Shown: positions 23,613-34,400 of the stretch, piece by piece
Numbering within the stretch: position 1 is the first letter of the stretch
Layout of the letters: each line of letters opens with the position of its first letter
Source: an uncultured Prevotella sp.
GTDB lineage: Bacteria; Bacteroidota; Bacteroidia; Bacteroidales; Bacteroidaceae
Assembly: GCA_905236815.1 (NCBI GenBank)
Contig: CAJOPE010000015.1
Coordinates: forward strand, 1-44,624
Length of the DNA: 44,624 nt
Direction of reading: 5' to 3'
Translations under genes and position numbers: made by a program
Notes under the pieces: model-generated
Told to the model about the DNA's origin: nothing
The model's database searches: none
The model's input: only the letters and a program-made list of their open reading frames with translations

Positions 23613-26600
23613 TTAATAATCTCTCTGCATATCCGCAATCTTCTGTTGCAACTTCTTTACTTGCTCTTCCTGCAGCACTCGCTTATATTCGATTGGAACA
23701 ACCTGAATGAAGTCTTCTACATAGCGGTTCCAGTCATCGAGCATTGTGCGGGCAAGTTTTGAGCCGGTATAGAGATAGTGCTGACGGATGAGCTCGTGCA
23801 ATTCCTTGCGGTAACTGCTCTCCTCAACAAGATTGATCTCTACCATATCCATATTACAGAAGTAGTCGAAGTTGTGGTTCTTGTCCCATACATAGGCTAC
23901 ACCACCACTCATACCTGCGGCAAAGTTGCGACCGGTCTCACCAAGCACTACTACTCGACCACCCGTCATATACTCACAACAGTGATCGCCTGCACCTTCT
24001 ACTACGGCTACAGCACCTGAGTTTCTAACTCCAAAGCGCTCACCCACCTTACCGTTGATATAAAGTTCTCCACTGGTAGCACCATACAAACCGGTGTTTC
24101 CTGCGATAATGTTGTCCTCGGCAGAGAAATTACTGCGGATAGGAGGAAGGATAGAGATGCGACCACCCGAAAGTCCCTTTGCGAAATAGTCGTTGGTCTC
24201 GCCCTCGAGCTTGAATTCAACGCCCTTCACAAGGAAAGCACCGAAACTCTGACCAGCTGCTCCCTTGAATTTCACTGAAATGGAAGCCTCTCCCAAGTCG
24301 AGGGAGCTATTAGCAGCAAACTCCTCTTCGGTTAGTTTTCCAGCCTTCAGTGCTGCCTCAATCTTCTCAGCCTTCTTCTGCTCGATATAACCTGAGAGCA
24401 TCGTTCCAACAGCTCTGTTTGTATTTCGGATGCTATAATCCAAATCGATTTCACCACCCTTCTCGATGGTGCTGGCGGCAGCAGCAATCATCTGCTTATC
24501 GAGAATACCCTCGAGTTCATGATCCTGCTCCTTAGTGCAATAGAAAGAACTATCGCCTGTTTCCTGATGCAACATGCGGGAGAAATCCAAGGATGCCCAT
24601 TTCTCGGCAGCATCACTCTTCTCGCCTTCTGGGAGATGAGGAGCTAACAAATCGGTTCTACCCACAATCTCGTTCAAGCTCTTGAAGCCCATCTCTGCGA
24701 GATATTCGCGAACTTCCTGAGCAAGGAAGGTGAAGAAATTCACTACATGCTCGTAGTTTCCACGGAAGTGTGCACGAAGTTTAGGATCCTGAGTAGCAAC
24801 ACCCATTGGACAAGTATTCTCGGAACATTTACGCATCATCACACATCCAAGAGTGATGAGGGCGGCTGTACCAAAGGCGTATTCCTCGGCACCAAGTAAT
24901 GCCATCAGGATGACATCGCGACCACTCTTTAACTGGCCATCCACCTGAAGTCTTACATAACTTCTCAAGCCATTCTTTACGAGTGTCTGCTGAGTTTCAG
25001 CCAAACCAATCTCAGGAGAGATACCTGCAAAGCGCATACTAGATGCAGGACTCGCACCTGTACCACCTTCAGCACCCGAGATAACGATGAGGTCGGCCTT
25101 TGCCTTTACCACACCGGCAGCAATAGTACCAATACCGCTCTCGGCAACGAGCTTCACGCTGATGGCAGCCTTAGGGTTTACATTCTTCAAATCGAAGATG
25201 AGCTGCTTCAAATCCTCGATAGAGTAAATATCGTGATGAGGTGGAGGTGAAATCAATGAGATTCCAGGGATAGAATGACGGGTTTTCGCAATGATTTCGT
25301 TTACTTTAAATCCAGGAAGCTGACCGCCTTCTCCTGGTTTTGCACCCTGTGCCACCTTGATTTGTATTTCCTCGGCATTTACAAGATATTCGGTAGTTAC
25401 ACCAAATCGTCCACTTGCCACCTGCTTTGTTTTGCTGCTACGAGAGATACCATCTACTGTAGTGTGGAAACGCTCTTCGTCCTCACCACCTTCACCGGTA
25501 TTGCTTCGAGCGCCCAACTTATTCATTGCCAGACACATTGCCTCATGAGCTTCCTTGCTCAAAGCACCGAAACTCATCGCACCTGTTACGAAATGCTTTA
25601 CGATGCTTTCTACTGGCTCTACCTCCTTGATGTCGATAGGGTTCTTCTTATATTCAAAGAAGTCGCGGAGGAAGATAGGGCTTTCCTTTTTATCCACCAG
25701 ACTGGTGTATTTCTTGAAGAGGGTGTAATCGCCCTTGTGTGTAGCCAACTGAAGGGTTGCGATAGTTTCAGGATCCCAAGCATGCTTGATACCATCCTTG
25801 CGCCAATGGAACTGGCCGAGAGTAGGCAACAAAGTTTCTCCATTGCCCTCTCCCTCTGCAAGAGAGTTCATAGCCTTATCGTGTAAGGCAATAGCATCTT
25901 TGGCAATCGTCTTCAAACCGATACCACCAACAGTACTTACCTCGGTACCGAAATAGCTTCTCAGAAGGTTCTCGCTCAAGCCGATAGACTCGAAGATCTT
26001 CGCACCACGATAGCTTCGGATGGTAGAGATACCCATCTTTGCCATAATCTTGAAGAGACCTTTCTTAACGGCCTTGATATAATTAGCCTCAGCTGTAGGA
26101 TAATCCTCCTGTATCTTGTGTTTCTTAACAAGATCGTCGAGAATCGCATAGGTGAGATAAGGACAAAGAGCACTTGCTCCATAACCTAACAGCAATGCGG
26201 CATGCATCACTTCACGAATCTCACCACTCTCCACGATGAGGGCGGTCTGAACACGCTTACCCACATTGATGAGGTAGTGGTGAACAGCACTTACAGCCAA
26301 CAAAGAAGGAATGGCAACATGCTCATCATCGACATCGCGATCGCTCAGAATAATATAGTTATAGCCTTCATCCACACTCTTCTCGGCCTCATGACAAAGA
26401 GACTCGAGTGCCTCATGCAAGCCTTCCTCACCTTTTCCCCGCTCGAAGAGCATCGGCAACTTGATGGTGTTGAAGCCCTTATAACGGATGTTGCAGAGAA
26501 TATCTAATTGTGTGTTGGTAAGGATTGGGTGAGGCAAGCGAACCATCTTACAGTTGCTCTCGTTTGGATTCAAAATACCTGTACCCACACGACCGATGTA

Positions 26601-28202
26601 CTCGGTGAGACTCATCACGAGATTCTCACGGATAGAGTCGATAGCAGGATTAGTAACCTGTGCAAACTGCTGGCGGAAGTAGTTGAAGAAGATTTGTGGC
26701 TGATCGCTCAACACTGCCAATGGGGTATCGTTACCCATTGAAGCCAGCGGTTCCTGTCCCTTTGTGGCCATTGGAATGATAGTTCCGGCTACATCCTCCT
26801 CACCGAAACCAAACTCGATTTCCTTCTGAGTAAGATGCTCTACTGCATTCTCAATCTTTCGGCCGCTATGAATTTTCTCCAACTGAATACGGTTGGTATT
26901 GAGCCACTGACGATAAGGATGCTCATTGGCAAGACGCTCCTTGATTTCGCCATCATAATAGATCTTGCCCTCCTGAGTATCGATGAGCAAAATCTTTCCT
27001 GGCTGAAGACGTCCCTTTTCGGCAATCTCGGATGGGTCGAAATCCATCACACCAACCTCAGAAGCAACTACCATCGTATCGTTCTTGGTGATGGTGTAGC
27101 GAGCAGGACGAAGACCATTTCGGTCGAGCATACCGCCGGCGTACCTGCCATCGCTGAAGAGCAATGCAGCAGGTCCGTCCCACGGCTCCATTAGAATTGA
27201 ATAATATTCATAGAATGCCTTCAAATCCTCGCTGATAGGGTTTTTGTCGTTAAAACTCTCTGGAACCATCACGGCCATAGCATGAGGCAGAGAAAGACCA
27301 CTCATCACGAAGAACTCGAATACATTATCAAGACTTGCAGAATCGCTCATTCCAGGCTGAACGATTGGGGAGATTGCGCTCACATCGCCGAGTGCCTCAG
27401 AAGAGAGCACACTCTCGCGAGCCTTCATCCATCCGCGGTTACCTCGGATGGTGTTGATCTCACCATTGTGGGCCAGCATACGGAATGGCTGAGCCAAACT
27501 CCAAGTTGGGAAGGTGTTGGTAGAGAATCGACTATGTACCAACGCCAAACCACTCGTAAAATAACTATTTGTGAGATCTGGATAATACTGTCGAAGTTGC
27601 AAACTTGAGAGCATACCCTTATAAATGATGCTCTTGCTAGACAAAGAACAGATATAGAATTGCTGATCGTCGACTCCCTCGATAGCGGCAACACGCTTTT
27701 CAATCTTCTTTCTAATAATATATAAGGTACGCTCGAAGTAAGCCACCTTATCATCGGTAACACCAGTTACAAACACCTGCTTGATATCAGGTTCAGAAGA
27801 AAGAGCCACCTCACCCAAGCAATCGGAGTTGGTAGGCACATTACGAAGGTGCATCAACGACAAGCCCTCTCGCTCGATCTCCTCGATCATAATCGAAAGA
27901 ATCTCCTGCTGCAATTTCTCCTCCTTAGGCAAGAATACCAAACCAGTACCATACTTGCCTTTCTCTGGAACAGGAATTCCTTGAAGCAGAATAAACTCGT
28001 GTGGAATCTGCAGTAAAATACCGGCACCATCACCTGTCTTTCCGTCGGCACCCTCAGCACCACGATGGCGAAGGTTCTCAAGCACTTTCAGTGCATTATC
28101 GACAAGTTCGTGGCTTTTGTTGCCGTGGATATTCACTACCATGCCCACTCCACAAGCATCATGCTCGTAGGCGGCATTATACAATCCATCCCTCTTTGTC
28201 AT
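23613..28202 (-). CDS. gltB: Glutamate synthase large subunit
   Basis: The 1529-aa alpha subunit converts glutamine plus 2-oxoglutarate to two glutamates. The N-terminal class II amidotransferase domain has its nucleophile at Cys17 (HDACGVGMV), exposed after removal of the leader peptide. The central domain and the FMN-binding synthase domain follow (GAKPGEGGQLPG; GGTGASPASS); Fe-S ligands are in CVMMRKCSENTCPMG. The C-terminal GXGXG beta-helix domain has repeated G-G patterns (MTGGRVVVLGETGRNFAAGMSGG). Full length for the family. A TAACTTTG promoter box lies at 28243-28250. Confidence 0.95.
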   Translation of the reverse strand: MTKRDGLYNAAYEHDACGVGMVVNIHGNKSHELVDNALKVLENLRHRGAEGADGKTGDGAGILLQIPHEFILLQGIPVPEKGKYGTGLVFLPKEEKLQQEILSIMIEEIEREGLSLMHLRNVPTNSDCLGEVALSSEPDIKQVFVTGVTDDKVAYFERTLYIIRKKIEKRVAAIEGVDDQQFYICSLSSKSIIYKGMLSSLQLRQYYPDLTNSYFTSGLALVHSRFSTNTFPTWSLAQPFRMLAHNGEINTIRGNRGWMKARESVLSSEALGDVSAISPIVQPGMSDSASLDNVFEFFVMSGLSLPHAMAVMVPESFNDKNPISEDLKAFYEYYSILMEPWDGPAALLFSDGRYAGGMLDRNGLRPARYTITKNDTMVVASEVGVMDFDPSEIAEKGRLQPGKILLIDTQEGKIYYDGEIKERLANEHPYRQWLNTNRIQLEKIHSGRKIENAVEHLTQKEIEFGFGEEDVAGTIIPMATKGQEPLASMGNDTPLAVLSDQPQIFFNYFRQQFAQVTNPAIDSIRENLVMSLTEYIGRVGTGILNPNESNCKMVRLPHPILTNTQLDILCNIRYKGFNTIKLPMLFERGKGEEGLHEALESLCHEAEKSVDEGYNYIILSDRDVDDEHVAIPSLLAVSAVHHYLINVGKRVQTALIVESGEIREVMHAALLLGYGASALCPYLTYAILDDLVKKHKIQEDYPTAEANYIKAVKKGLFKIMAKMGISTIRSYRGAKIFESIGLSENLLRSYFGTEVSTVGGIGLKTIAKDAIALHDKAMNSLAEGEGNGETLLPTLGQFHWRKDGIKHAWDPETIATLQLATHKGDYTLFKKYTSLVDKKESPIFLRDFFEYKKNPIDIKEVEPVESIVKHFVTGAMSFGALSKEAHEAMCLAMNKLGARSNTGEGGEDEERFHTTVDGISRSSKTKQVASGRFGVTTEYLVNAEEIQIKVAQGAKPGEGGQLPGFKVNEIIAKTRHSIPGISLISPPPHHDIYSIEDLKQLIFDLKNVNPKAAISVKLVAESGIGTIAAGVVKAKADLIVISGAEGGTGASPASSMRFAGISPEIGLAETQQTLVKNGLRSYVRLQVDGQLKSGRDVILMALLGAEEYAFGTAALITLGCVMMRKCSENTCPMGVATQDPKLRAHFRGNYEHVVNFFTFLAQEVREYLAEMGFKSLNEIVGRTDLLAPHLPEGEKSDAAEKWASLDFSRMLHQETGDSSFYCTKEQDHELEGILDKQMIAAAASTIEKGGEIDLDYSIRNTNRAVGTMLSGYIEQKKAEKIEAALKAGKLTEEEFAANSSLDLGEASISVKFKGAAGQSFGAFLVKGVEFKLEGETNDYFAKGLSGGRISILPPIRSNFSAEDNIIAGNTGLYGATSGELYINGKVGERFGVRNSGAVAVVEGAGDHCCEYMTGGRVVVLGETGRNFAAGMSGGVAYVWDKNHNFDYFCNMDMVEINLVEESSYRKELHELIRQHYLYTGSKLARTMLDDWNRYVEDFIQVVPIEYKRVLQEEQVKKLQQKIADMQRDY

Positions 28203-28242
28203 AATTTTCAGTTTTAAATAAATTATCCTATCATTTTGTTTG

Positions 28243-28250
28243 CAAAGTTA
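28243..28250 (-). promoter_or_regulatory. -7 box of the gltB promoter
   Basis: On the - strand, TAACTTTG matches the Bacteroidetes -7 element TAnnTTTG. The upstream element is only approximate (TTTAC instead of TTTG). Transcription would begin near 28237, 35 bases before the gltB ATG. The rest of the AT-rich stretch up to 28419 shows nothing further. Confidence 0.55.
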
Positions 28251-28419
28251 CGTATTTTACTTTCATTTTGTAAACTAATAGATTATTTTAATATCGCTTT
28301 TATTACCAAAGTAAGAAATTATAATATCTATATGACTTACGATTTGTAAGTTTAGGATGGATTATTGGGGTGTTAAATAACAATTTGTAAGTTAGAGGAG
28401 ATATGAAGTATAAACGATT

Positions 28420-28453
28420 AAATCCCGCAAGATTGTGACGCCTTGCGGGATTT
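28420..28453 (-). terminator. Terminator of the 36-aa membrane-protein gene
   Basis: AAATCCCGCAAG (28420-28431) and CTTGCGGGATTT (28442-28453) form a perfect 12-bp stem with a 10-base loop, starting 5 bases after the stop of the small gene at 28459. Confidence 0.8.
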
Positions 28454-28458
28454 ATCAT

Positions 28459-28569
28459 TCATAACAGTTGGAAAGGACTGTCTTCTAGACCAATAATTAC
28501 ACAAAAAACAATAATTGCAATGATGAGCAGTATCAATATAAAAAACTGCGTTATAAACCTCTTAGTCAT
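28459..28569 (-). CDS. Tiny single-span membrane protein, 36 aa
   Basis: The 36-aa frame starts MTKRFITQ, continues with an unbroken hydrophobic helix (residues about 9-27, rich in Ile, Leu, Val and Phe), and ends GLEDSPFQLL. Positive residues before and acidic residues after the helix predict N-in/C-out insertion in the inner membrane. A TATATTTG box (28619-28612) lies upstream with a leader of about 35 bases, and a perfect terminator hairpin follows the stop. This gives a complete little transcription unit. No family is recognised; small proteins of this kind often bind and tune larger membrane enzymes. Confidence 0.6.
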   Translation of the reverse strand: MTKRFITQFFILILLIIAIIVFCVIIGLEDSPFQLL

Positions 28570-28760
28570 ATTTGTTAAAAGTTAAAGTCCCCTTTGAGTA
28601 TATTACTATAGCAAATATATGTATTGTCTCGCAAAGTCACGTCAATATTTCAGAAAAAGATAAAGAAAAGGCTTATAATAGCCTCGTTTATAGCATATTG
28701 CACAACCTATCATTTAAAAAAATGCACTAATAAGTATCGACTACTTCCAAACAAATATGC

Positions 28761-28833
28761 AATAAAAAAACTATCAGGCATCCCCACTCACTACTACTAA
28801 ATAATTGCAGCAGGAATTTGATACCTGATAGTT
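28761..28833 (-). terminator. Terminator of the Sus-type operon
   Basis: On the - strand AACTATCAGGTATC (28833-28820) pairs with GATGCCTGATAGTT (28782-28769; 13 of 14 match), followed by a T-run (TTTTTTATT). The loop is long (about 37 bases). It lies about 60 bases beyond the lipoprotein stop. The remainder of 28570-28760 holds only the -7 box of the small gene. Confidence 0.65.
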
Positions 28834-28891
28834 GATAATTGGTATTTGGCTGCACATAAAGCACAGCCAAGTTGTATTTTATAATGAAAGA

Positions 28892-29602
28892 TTACAGCTC
28901 GAAATACATCTTTGTGATTGTGAAACCATTGTTACTTACGAACAAGAGGTCTTTTCCAGCGCCACCTTTCTTACAATCGTCAGCCATAGCCTGGGTGAAT
29001 TCGAATACGAACTTTTCACCTGCGTGAATCTCTGTATCTTTAACATAGTCTGTAGCCCACCATCCATTGGTTACACGAATTGTAGTTCCATCGCCGTTGA
29101 CTTCCTTGATATCGAGACATATCTTCTTGCCAACCATTGCATCATAAGTTTCATCGCTAAGAGTAGGAAGTTTTCCTTCTGTATCGCTGAAACGGAGAGA
29201 TGCACCATCCCAAGAACCGGTAGATTGTTCGCCTTGCCAGTAAATGACTTCAAGAACAGGAAGTGGATGAGTCATCTTAGAAACAGTAATTGGATATTGC
29301 TTTTCCACGATATCGCCATTACTGTTCATCATCTTGATGTAAACGGTATTAGCACCCATCTCACGCATAATCAAGTCGGCATAGTTAGCCTTGATGGTTT
29401 GCTTTCCATTTGAAATCTGAGCTGTTCCACTTGTATGAACGGTCACTCTAACAAGGTTGTCGCCATCAGGCTGATCCAAGGTGGCATCAATCTGATCACC
29501 AGTGAAATTGGCAGCTGTATTTTCAGTAAACTCCTCGACAGGATCACAAGATGTGAGCCCGAGAGAGAATGCTACTGCTACTAATAAAATGTATTTTTTC
29601 AT
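28892..29602 (-). CDS. Surface lipoprotein of the Sus-type operon (SusE/F position)
   Basis: The 236-aa protein has a lipoprotein signal ending LGLTSCDP (Cys19), followed by an acidic stretch that in Bacteroidetes favours export to the cell surface. The body is beta-rich. Its C-terminal part (SWDGASLRFSD..., NGWWATDY..., KMYFEL) resembles carbohydrate-binding lipoproteins encoded third in SusCD operons. It follows susD by 19 bases. Likely it captures the glycan on the cell surface; the ligand is unknown. Confidence 0.75.
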   Translation of the reverse strand: MKKYILLVAVAFSLGLTSCDPVEEFTENTAANFTGDQIDATLDQPDGDNLVRVTVHTSGTAQISNGKQTIKANYADLIMREMGANTVYIKMMNSNGDIVEKQYPITVSKMTHPLPVLEVIYWQGEQSTGSWDGASLRFSDTEGKLPTLSDETYDAMVGKKICLDIKEVNGDGTTIRVTNGWWATDYVKDTEIHAGEKFVFEFTQAMADDCKKGGAGKDLLFVSNNGFTITKMYFEL

Positions 29603-29621
29603 GATTTTCCTTCTTTAAAGA

Positions 29622-31373
29622 TTAATAACCTCCAAACTGAATATTAGGCTCTGTATCTTCCCAACCAGGATTCTGCTTGTATTTACCAGCAGAAAGTTCA
29701 ATCTGTGACTTAGGGATACGATAGAATCCTTGGGTCTTGTTATAACGATCTGCGTAATTACTAAATTCCATCTTTGTAGCTTTTCCTTTGTTGTACATAG
29801 CCGAACCAGTCTGCTTAGACAGAGCTTCTGGAGCAATGTGCCAACGGCGAAGGTCATCCCAACGACTGCCCTCGAATGCCAATTCCCAACGACGTTCATT
29901 GCGAAGTTCCTCATCTGTGTATGAAGCGTATGGAGCTAAACCAACACGTGCACGTACTCGGTTCAATGTAGCAACATCTTTCTCTAACTCAGAGTACATC
30001 AAAAGAACATCGGCAAAACGGAATACAGTAAGAGGAGTACAGTTGGAAGCTTGATAATTACCATTACCAGTTGCACCCATTGCCTCGATAGACCAAGAGT
30101 AATTGCTACCACCTGCAGAACGAACAGATGTAATCTTCTTTTGATGATACATCGTCAATTCGACAGCATCAGAGAAAGTACCTGGGTCGAGTTTTGTCTT
30201 ACTCATATCAAGAATTGAAGCATCACGACGAGGGTCGTCTGGTTCTATGCGCTTCCAGTCATTTACAAGGTTGGTTGCTACAGTACCACAACCCCAACCT
30301 GTACTAAATGGATAAACAGATGTAGGAGTACCAACATGATAGCGATCATCGTCTTGATTATTTCCATCAGCACGGATACCAAAGAACAAGCCATATTGAT
30401 TAGTAAGGTGAAGTTCATTAGACCATGCAGACTGGTATTGGAAGTTGATAGCAAGAAGAACCTCCTTGTTGCCTTCCTGATAGCAAGTCTTCTTGTCTAT
30501 CATATCCTTTACATAATCGTAATCCTTAGCGGTGTACTGATTTGAGTATGCCCAAAGTGAGCGATAGTCGGAAAGGAGATCGTGACCAGAATTATCGATA
30601 CAATCCTTCAACTTTTCAGCTACATAAGATTTTTCAATAGCACTACCATCTGTCTTAGGCCAATTTGACTCACCATAGAATCCTGTATAGAAGAGGTAAG
30701 CACGACCCAAGAAAGCTTCGGCAGCCCAACGGGTAATTTTACCAAACTGAAGTTTCTCCCATCCATCATACTTGTATGAAGGCATAATGGAAGTTGCCTC
30801 GTAGATATCGTCTGCAATATGCTTAAATATTTCCTTTCCCTCAATCTGGTCAGGAACAACCTGAGCCTCTGCAACATTTTGCGGTGCTTTCTCAATGAAT
30901 GGCACGTTGTTGAAGGCAAGTACAAGATTGTAATAACTATAAGCACGCATAAATAGAAGTTCACCTTTTGTCTGGTTACGCTTCTCCTCGTCAGGAATAT
31001 TGTCAACTACAGATAGAGCCGCATTTGCACGTGCAATTGTCTCGTATGCATAGGTCCAAAGATCTTGCATCTGATTGGTTTGAGCATACATAAGTTTGTC
31101 GAGAGCCTGCCACCAAGGGTCGCCCAAGCCAGCACCACCAAACATATCATCAGACATAATATTTGCTACAGAGAAGTACTGCTCAAGGTTATTACCCTGG
31201 AACGGTCCGTAGAAGCAAGACTTGTAAACGGCTGCAACCATCATATCAACATCCTCATTGGTTGAAGGGAAGTTAGTGCTATTCTTGCCTGTATAGTCTT
31301 GTGTATCAAGGAAATCCTCACAAGAAGTAAAGGAAAGGAGCACTGCAGCTGCCATTATAATTATTTTTTTCAT
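29622..31373 (-). CDS. SusD/RagB-type glycan-binding lipoprotein
   Basis: The 583-aa protein has a lipoprotein signal ending SFTSCEDFLD (Cys18), an N-terminal TPR-like helical region, and the typical late SusD block RVRARVGLAPY...ELRNERRWELAFEGSRWDDLRRW (near residue 500). SusD proteins form the lid on SusC and bind the oligosaccharide before import. It lies 29 bases after susC. The length fits RagB/SusD. The substrate is not readable from the sequence. Confidence 0.92.
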   Translation of the reverse strand: MKKIIIMAAAVLLSFTSCEDFLDTQDYTGKNSTNFPSTNEDVDMMVAAVYKSCFYGPFQGNNLEQYFSVANIMSDDMFGGAGLGDPWWQALDKLMYAQTNQMQDLWTYAYETIARANAALSVVDNIPDEEKRNQTKGELLFMRAYSYYNLVLAFNNVPFIEKAPQNVAEAQVVPDQIEGKEIFKHIADDIYEATSIMPSYKYDGWEKLQFGKITRWAAEAFLGRAYLFYTGFYGESNWPKTDGSAIEKSYVAEKLKDCIDNSGHDLLSDYRSLWAYSNQYTAKDYDYVKDMIDKKTCYQEGNKEVLLAINFQYQSAWSNELHLTNQYGLFFGIRADGNNQDDDRYHVGTPTSVYPFSTGWGCGTVATNLVNDWKRIEPDDPRRDASILDMSKTKLDPGTFSDAVELTMYHQKKITSVRSAGGSNYSWSIEAMGATGNGNYQASNCTPLTVFRFADVLLMYSELEKDVATLNRVRARVGLAPYASYTDEELRNERRWELAFEGSRWDDLRRWHIAPEALSKQTGSAMYNKGKATKMEFSNYADRYNKTQGFYRIPKSQIELSAGKYKQNPGWEDTEPNIQFGGY

Positions 31374-31402
31374 AATTTCTGTATTTTCAAAAAAATGTAC
31401 TA

Positions 31403-34400
31403 TTAGAACTTAATATTTACACCAACCAAGTAGGTACGTGGAGTTGGGTATACACCTGTATCGATACCTGCAGCCCAAGGGTCACTAGTACCACCACTAC
31501 CTCCAACTTCAGGATCCATTCCAGTATAGCCTGTAAACGTGTAAAGGTTGTTTACTGAAACATATAAACGGAGCTGTGAGAATGGACAAGTTTTCCAAAT
31601 ATTCTTAAAGTCATATCCAAGTGTTATGTTGGAAATGCGGAAGTAGTCAGCATCCTCAAGCATTGCAGATGACATGTTTTTCCAGTTTACAGTGTCAAAG
31701 CCGTCGAAGATAGGAAGTTTATTGCTGGTACCTTCTCCCTTCCATGAACCATAAACAATCTTCTTGTTAAGATTCTGCTCGAGGAAATCTTGATTAGCCC
31801 ATGTACGAAGGACTTGCTGACCGAATGCACCATTACCAGTAATTGCGAAATCAAAGCCCTTGTATGCAACGTTTGCGGTAATACCCATAATTACATCTGG
31901 GTGTGGATCACCAATATAAGTGCGGTCATTGTCATTAATAACGCCATTACCATCTGCATCAACAAAAATTAGATCGCCAGGGCGCAATTTGTCGTTTCCA
32001 TGCATTGTATCATTATACTTCTTTGTATATTCTGCAATTTGTTCACCATTTTGGAAAACACCAGCAGTCTTAAAACCATAGAAGAAACCAATTGGCTGGC
32101 CAACTTGTGCGCGATAAACTTCTCCCTCAAGCTGATGCCATACAGCTCCAGCGCCATGCTGAATTCCCTCAGTATTTCCAAGTTTTGTTACCTCATTCTT
32201 GTTATAGGTAAAGTTAGTAGAAACTCCGTAACGTAAACCATTCTTTAATTGATCGTTCCAAGATAATGCTGCTTCAATACCCTTGTTTACTACATCACCA
32301 TGGTTGTCTGCAGGAGGTAAAAGACCATAAACTGCTGAGATCGGAGCTTCAACGAGCCAGTCTTTTGTAGCTTTGTTGTACCAATCGAATGTAAAGCCTA
32401 GGCGGTTGTCCAAGAAACGAGCATCAATACCGATATTAGTCTGTTCTGAAGTTTCCCATTTCAGATCTGGATTTCCAAGTCTATAGAATGAACCACCTGT
32501 TGTAGCTTTCTCATGGTTACCTACACCGAAGAAATAACTATTAGCGGTAGATAAATTTACCGAAGTCACAGTCTGGAAAGATTTAATTCTGTTGTTACCG
32601 TTTTGACCCCATGATGCACGGAACTTTAAGAAAGAAAGCCAAGATGATGTAGGCTGCATGAACTTCTCATTGCTAATTACCCAACCAATAGATGCAGAAG
32701 GGAAAGTTCCCCATCGATGGCCTCTTGCAAACTTTGATGATCCATCTGCACGCAATGTTGCTTGGAACAAATATTTCTCATCATAGTTGTAGCTTACACG
32801 GCCAAAGAAAGAGGCTAGTCTTTCTTCATCATCAGGACCACCACCAAGTGAAATATCAGCAAGTTTTTCTGGTCTATCATTGCCTACCCATGCATGATCC
32901 CAACTATCACCGAAGAGGTTATTAGTGCTGGTAGCACTGAGTTTTTCATTATAGGTACTTTTCTCGATAGATTGGCCAATAACGGCATTGACATTATGTT
33001 TGTTAATATCAAAAGTGTATGACAATGTATTCTCGAATGTGATTCCTGACCAAATATTAAGTGATTGGGATGCATTGTCCTGGTCTGCAACATTTGTACC
33101 TGAGGCATGCTTTCTTGTCATACTGCGGTATGAACCGAAGCCAAAACGATAGCCAAATTGTGATTTAAAAATTAAATTTTTGATAGGCTGAATCTCTAAG
33201 AAAGCGGTAGAGTTTACACCCCAGTTTTTACTTTCGTTCAAGCCCTGACTGGTTGTAGCAGCCAATGCCAATGGGTTAACAGCTGAGCCAAGAGTCCAGC
33301 CATTTGCTGCCATTTCTGCATTGGTGTAGTACTTGCCATTTTCATCATAAGCTGGAAGCAATGGATTTGCATTCAATAGGTCGTGAATGTTATTCCAATA
33401 CATATTGCTCTGAGAGATACCACGACGGCTTCTGAGATTTACTGTTACATTTTCACCAAGAGTAATAACATTGAATTTCTTTTCTTGTGAACGAAGAATT
33501 GCATGTGAAGAGTTCAGACGGAAATTGTAACGATCGAACTTAGATTGTGTTTCGCCACCGAAAATACCATCTTGCTTAGTATATGCAAAACCAAAGTTAA
33601 ACTTAGAAACATCACTACCTCCAACCATAGTAACAGAATGGTTAGTTGTAATAGCACCCTTGTGGTATGACTCGCCGAGCCAATCGGTTCCTTCCCAACC
33701 ATTATTTAGCTTTTCAATAATGTCTGCAGGGAGTTTTTTCTCCCACTCAGGAAGATCAGCGCCACCATTGAATTGGCGAAGTTTACGACTATACACATAC
33801 TCCTGAGCATTGAGATTATCAGGAGCCTTAGCAAGATACTGCTGTCCGATATAACCATCGTAGTTAATCTGGATCTTTCCTGTCTTTCCCTGTCGTGTAG
33901 TAACAAGGATAACACCATTAGCAGCACGAGCACCATAAATAGCTGCAGATGCAGCATCCTTCAAAACATCGATTGACTCGATATCAGAAGGGTTAAGGTC
34001 ATTAAGGCTACCACCTGCAACACCATCGATAACGTACAATGGATCTGAATTACCAGTTGTACCGATACCACGAATGTTTACCTTGTAACCTTCACCAGCT
34101 TGTCCACTGTTCTGCAAAATTGTAACACCAGGAGTCTGGCCTTGCAGAGCGGTAAAGGCATCTGTGGTAGAGAGCTTTGCAATGTCATCACCCTTTACCT
34201 GAACAGTGGCACCAGTAAGCAATTTCTTCTTCTGAACACCATAACCAATAACTACAACTTCGTTCAGGTTCGTTTGATCTGCTCTCATTGTTACCTTAAT
34301 GTCGCTACGGTCACTCACCTTGATGGTTTCTGTGACATAGCCAACATAAGTAATAATCAGTGTGGCATTTCTAGCTGCCGGTACACTGAAATTACCGTCG

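Noticed and set aside
25275..25886. 203-aa frame antisense to gltB
   Set aside because: It lies wholly within the certain gltB gene and resembles no protein family.
28832..29413. 193-aa frame antisense to the Sus-operon lipoprotein
   Set aside because: The - strand gene has a lipoprotein signal and fits the operon; the + strand frame has no support.
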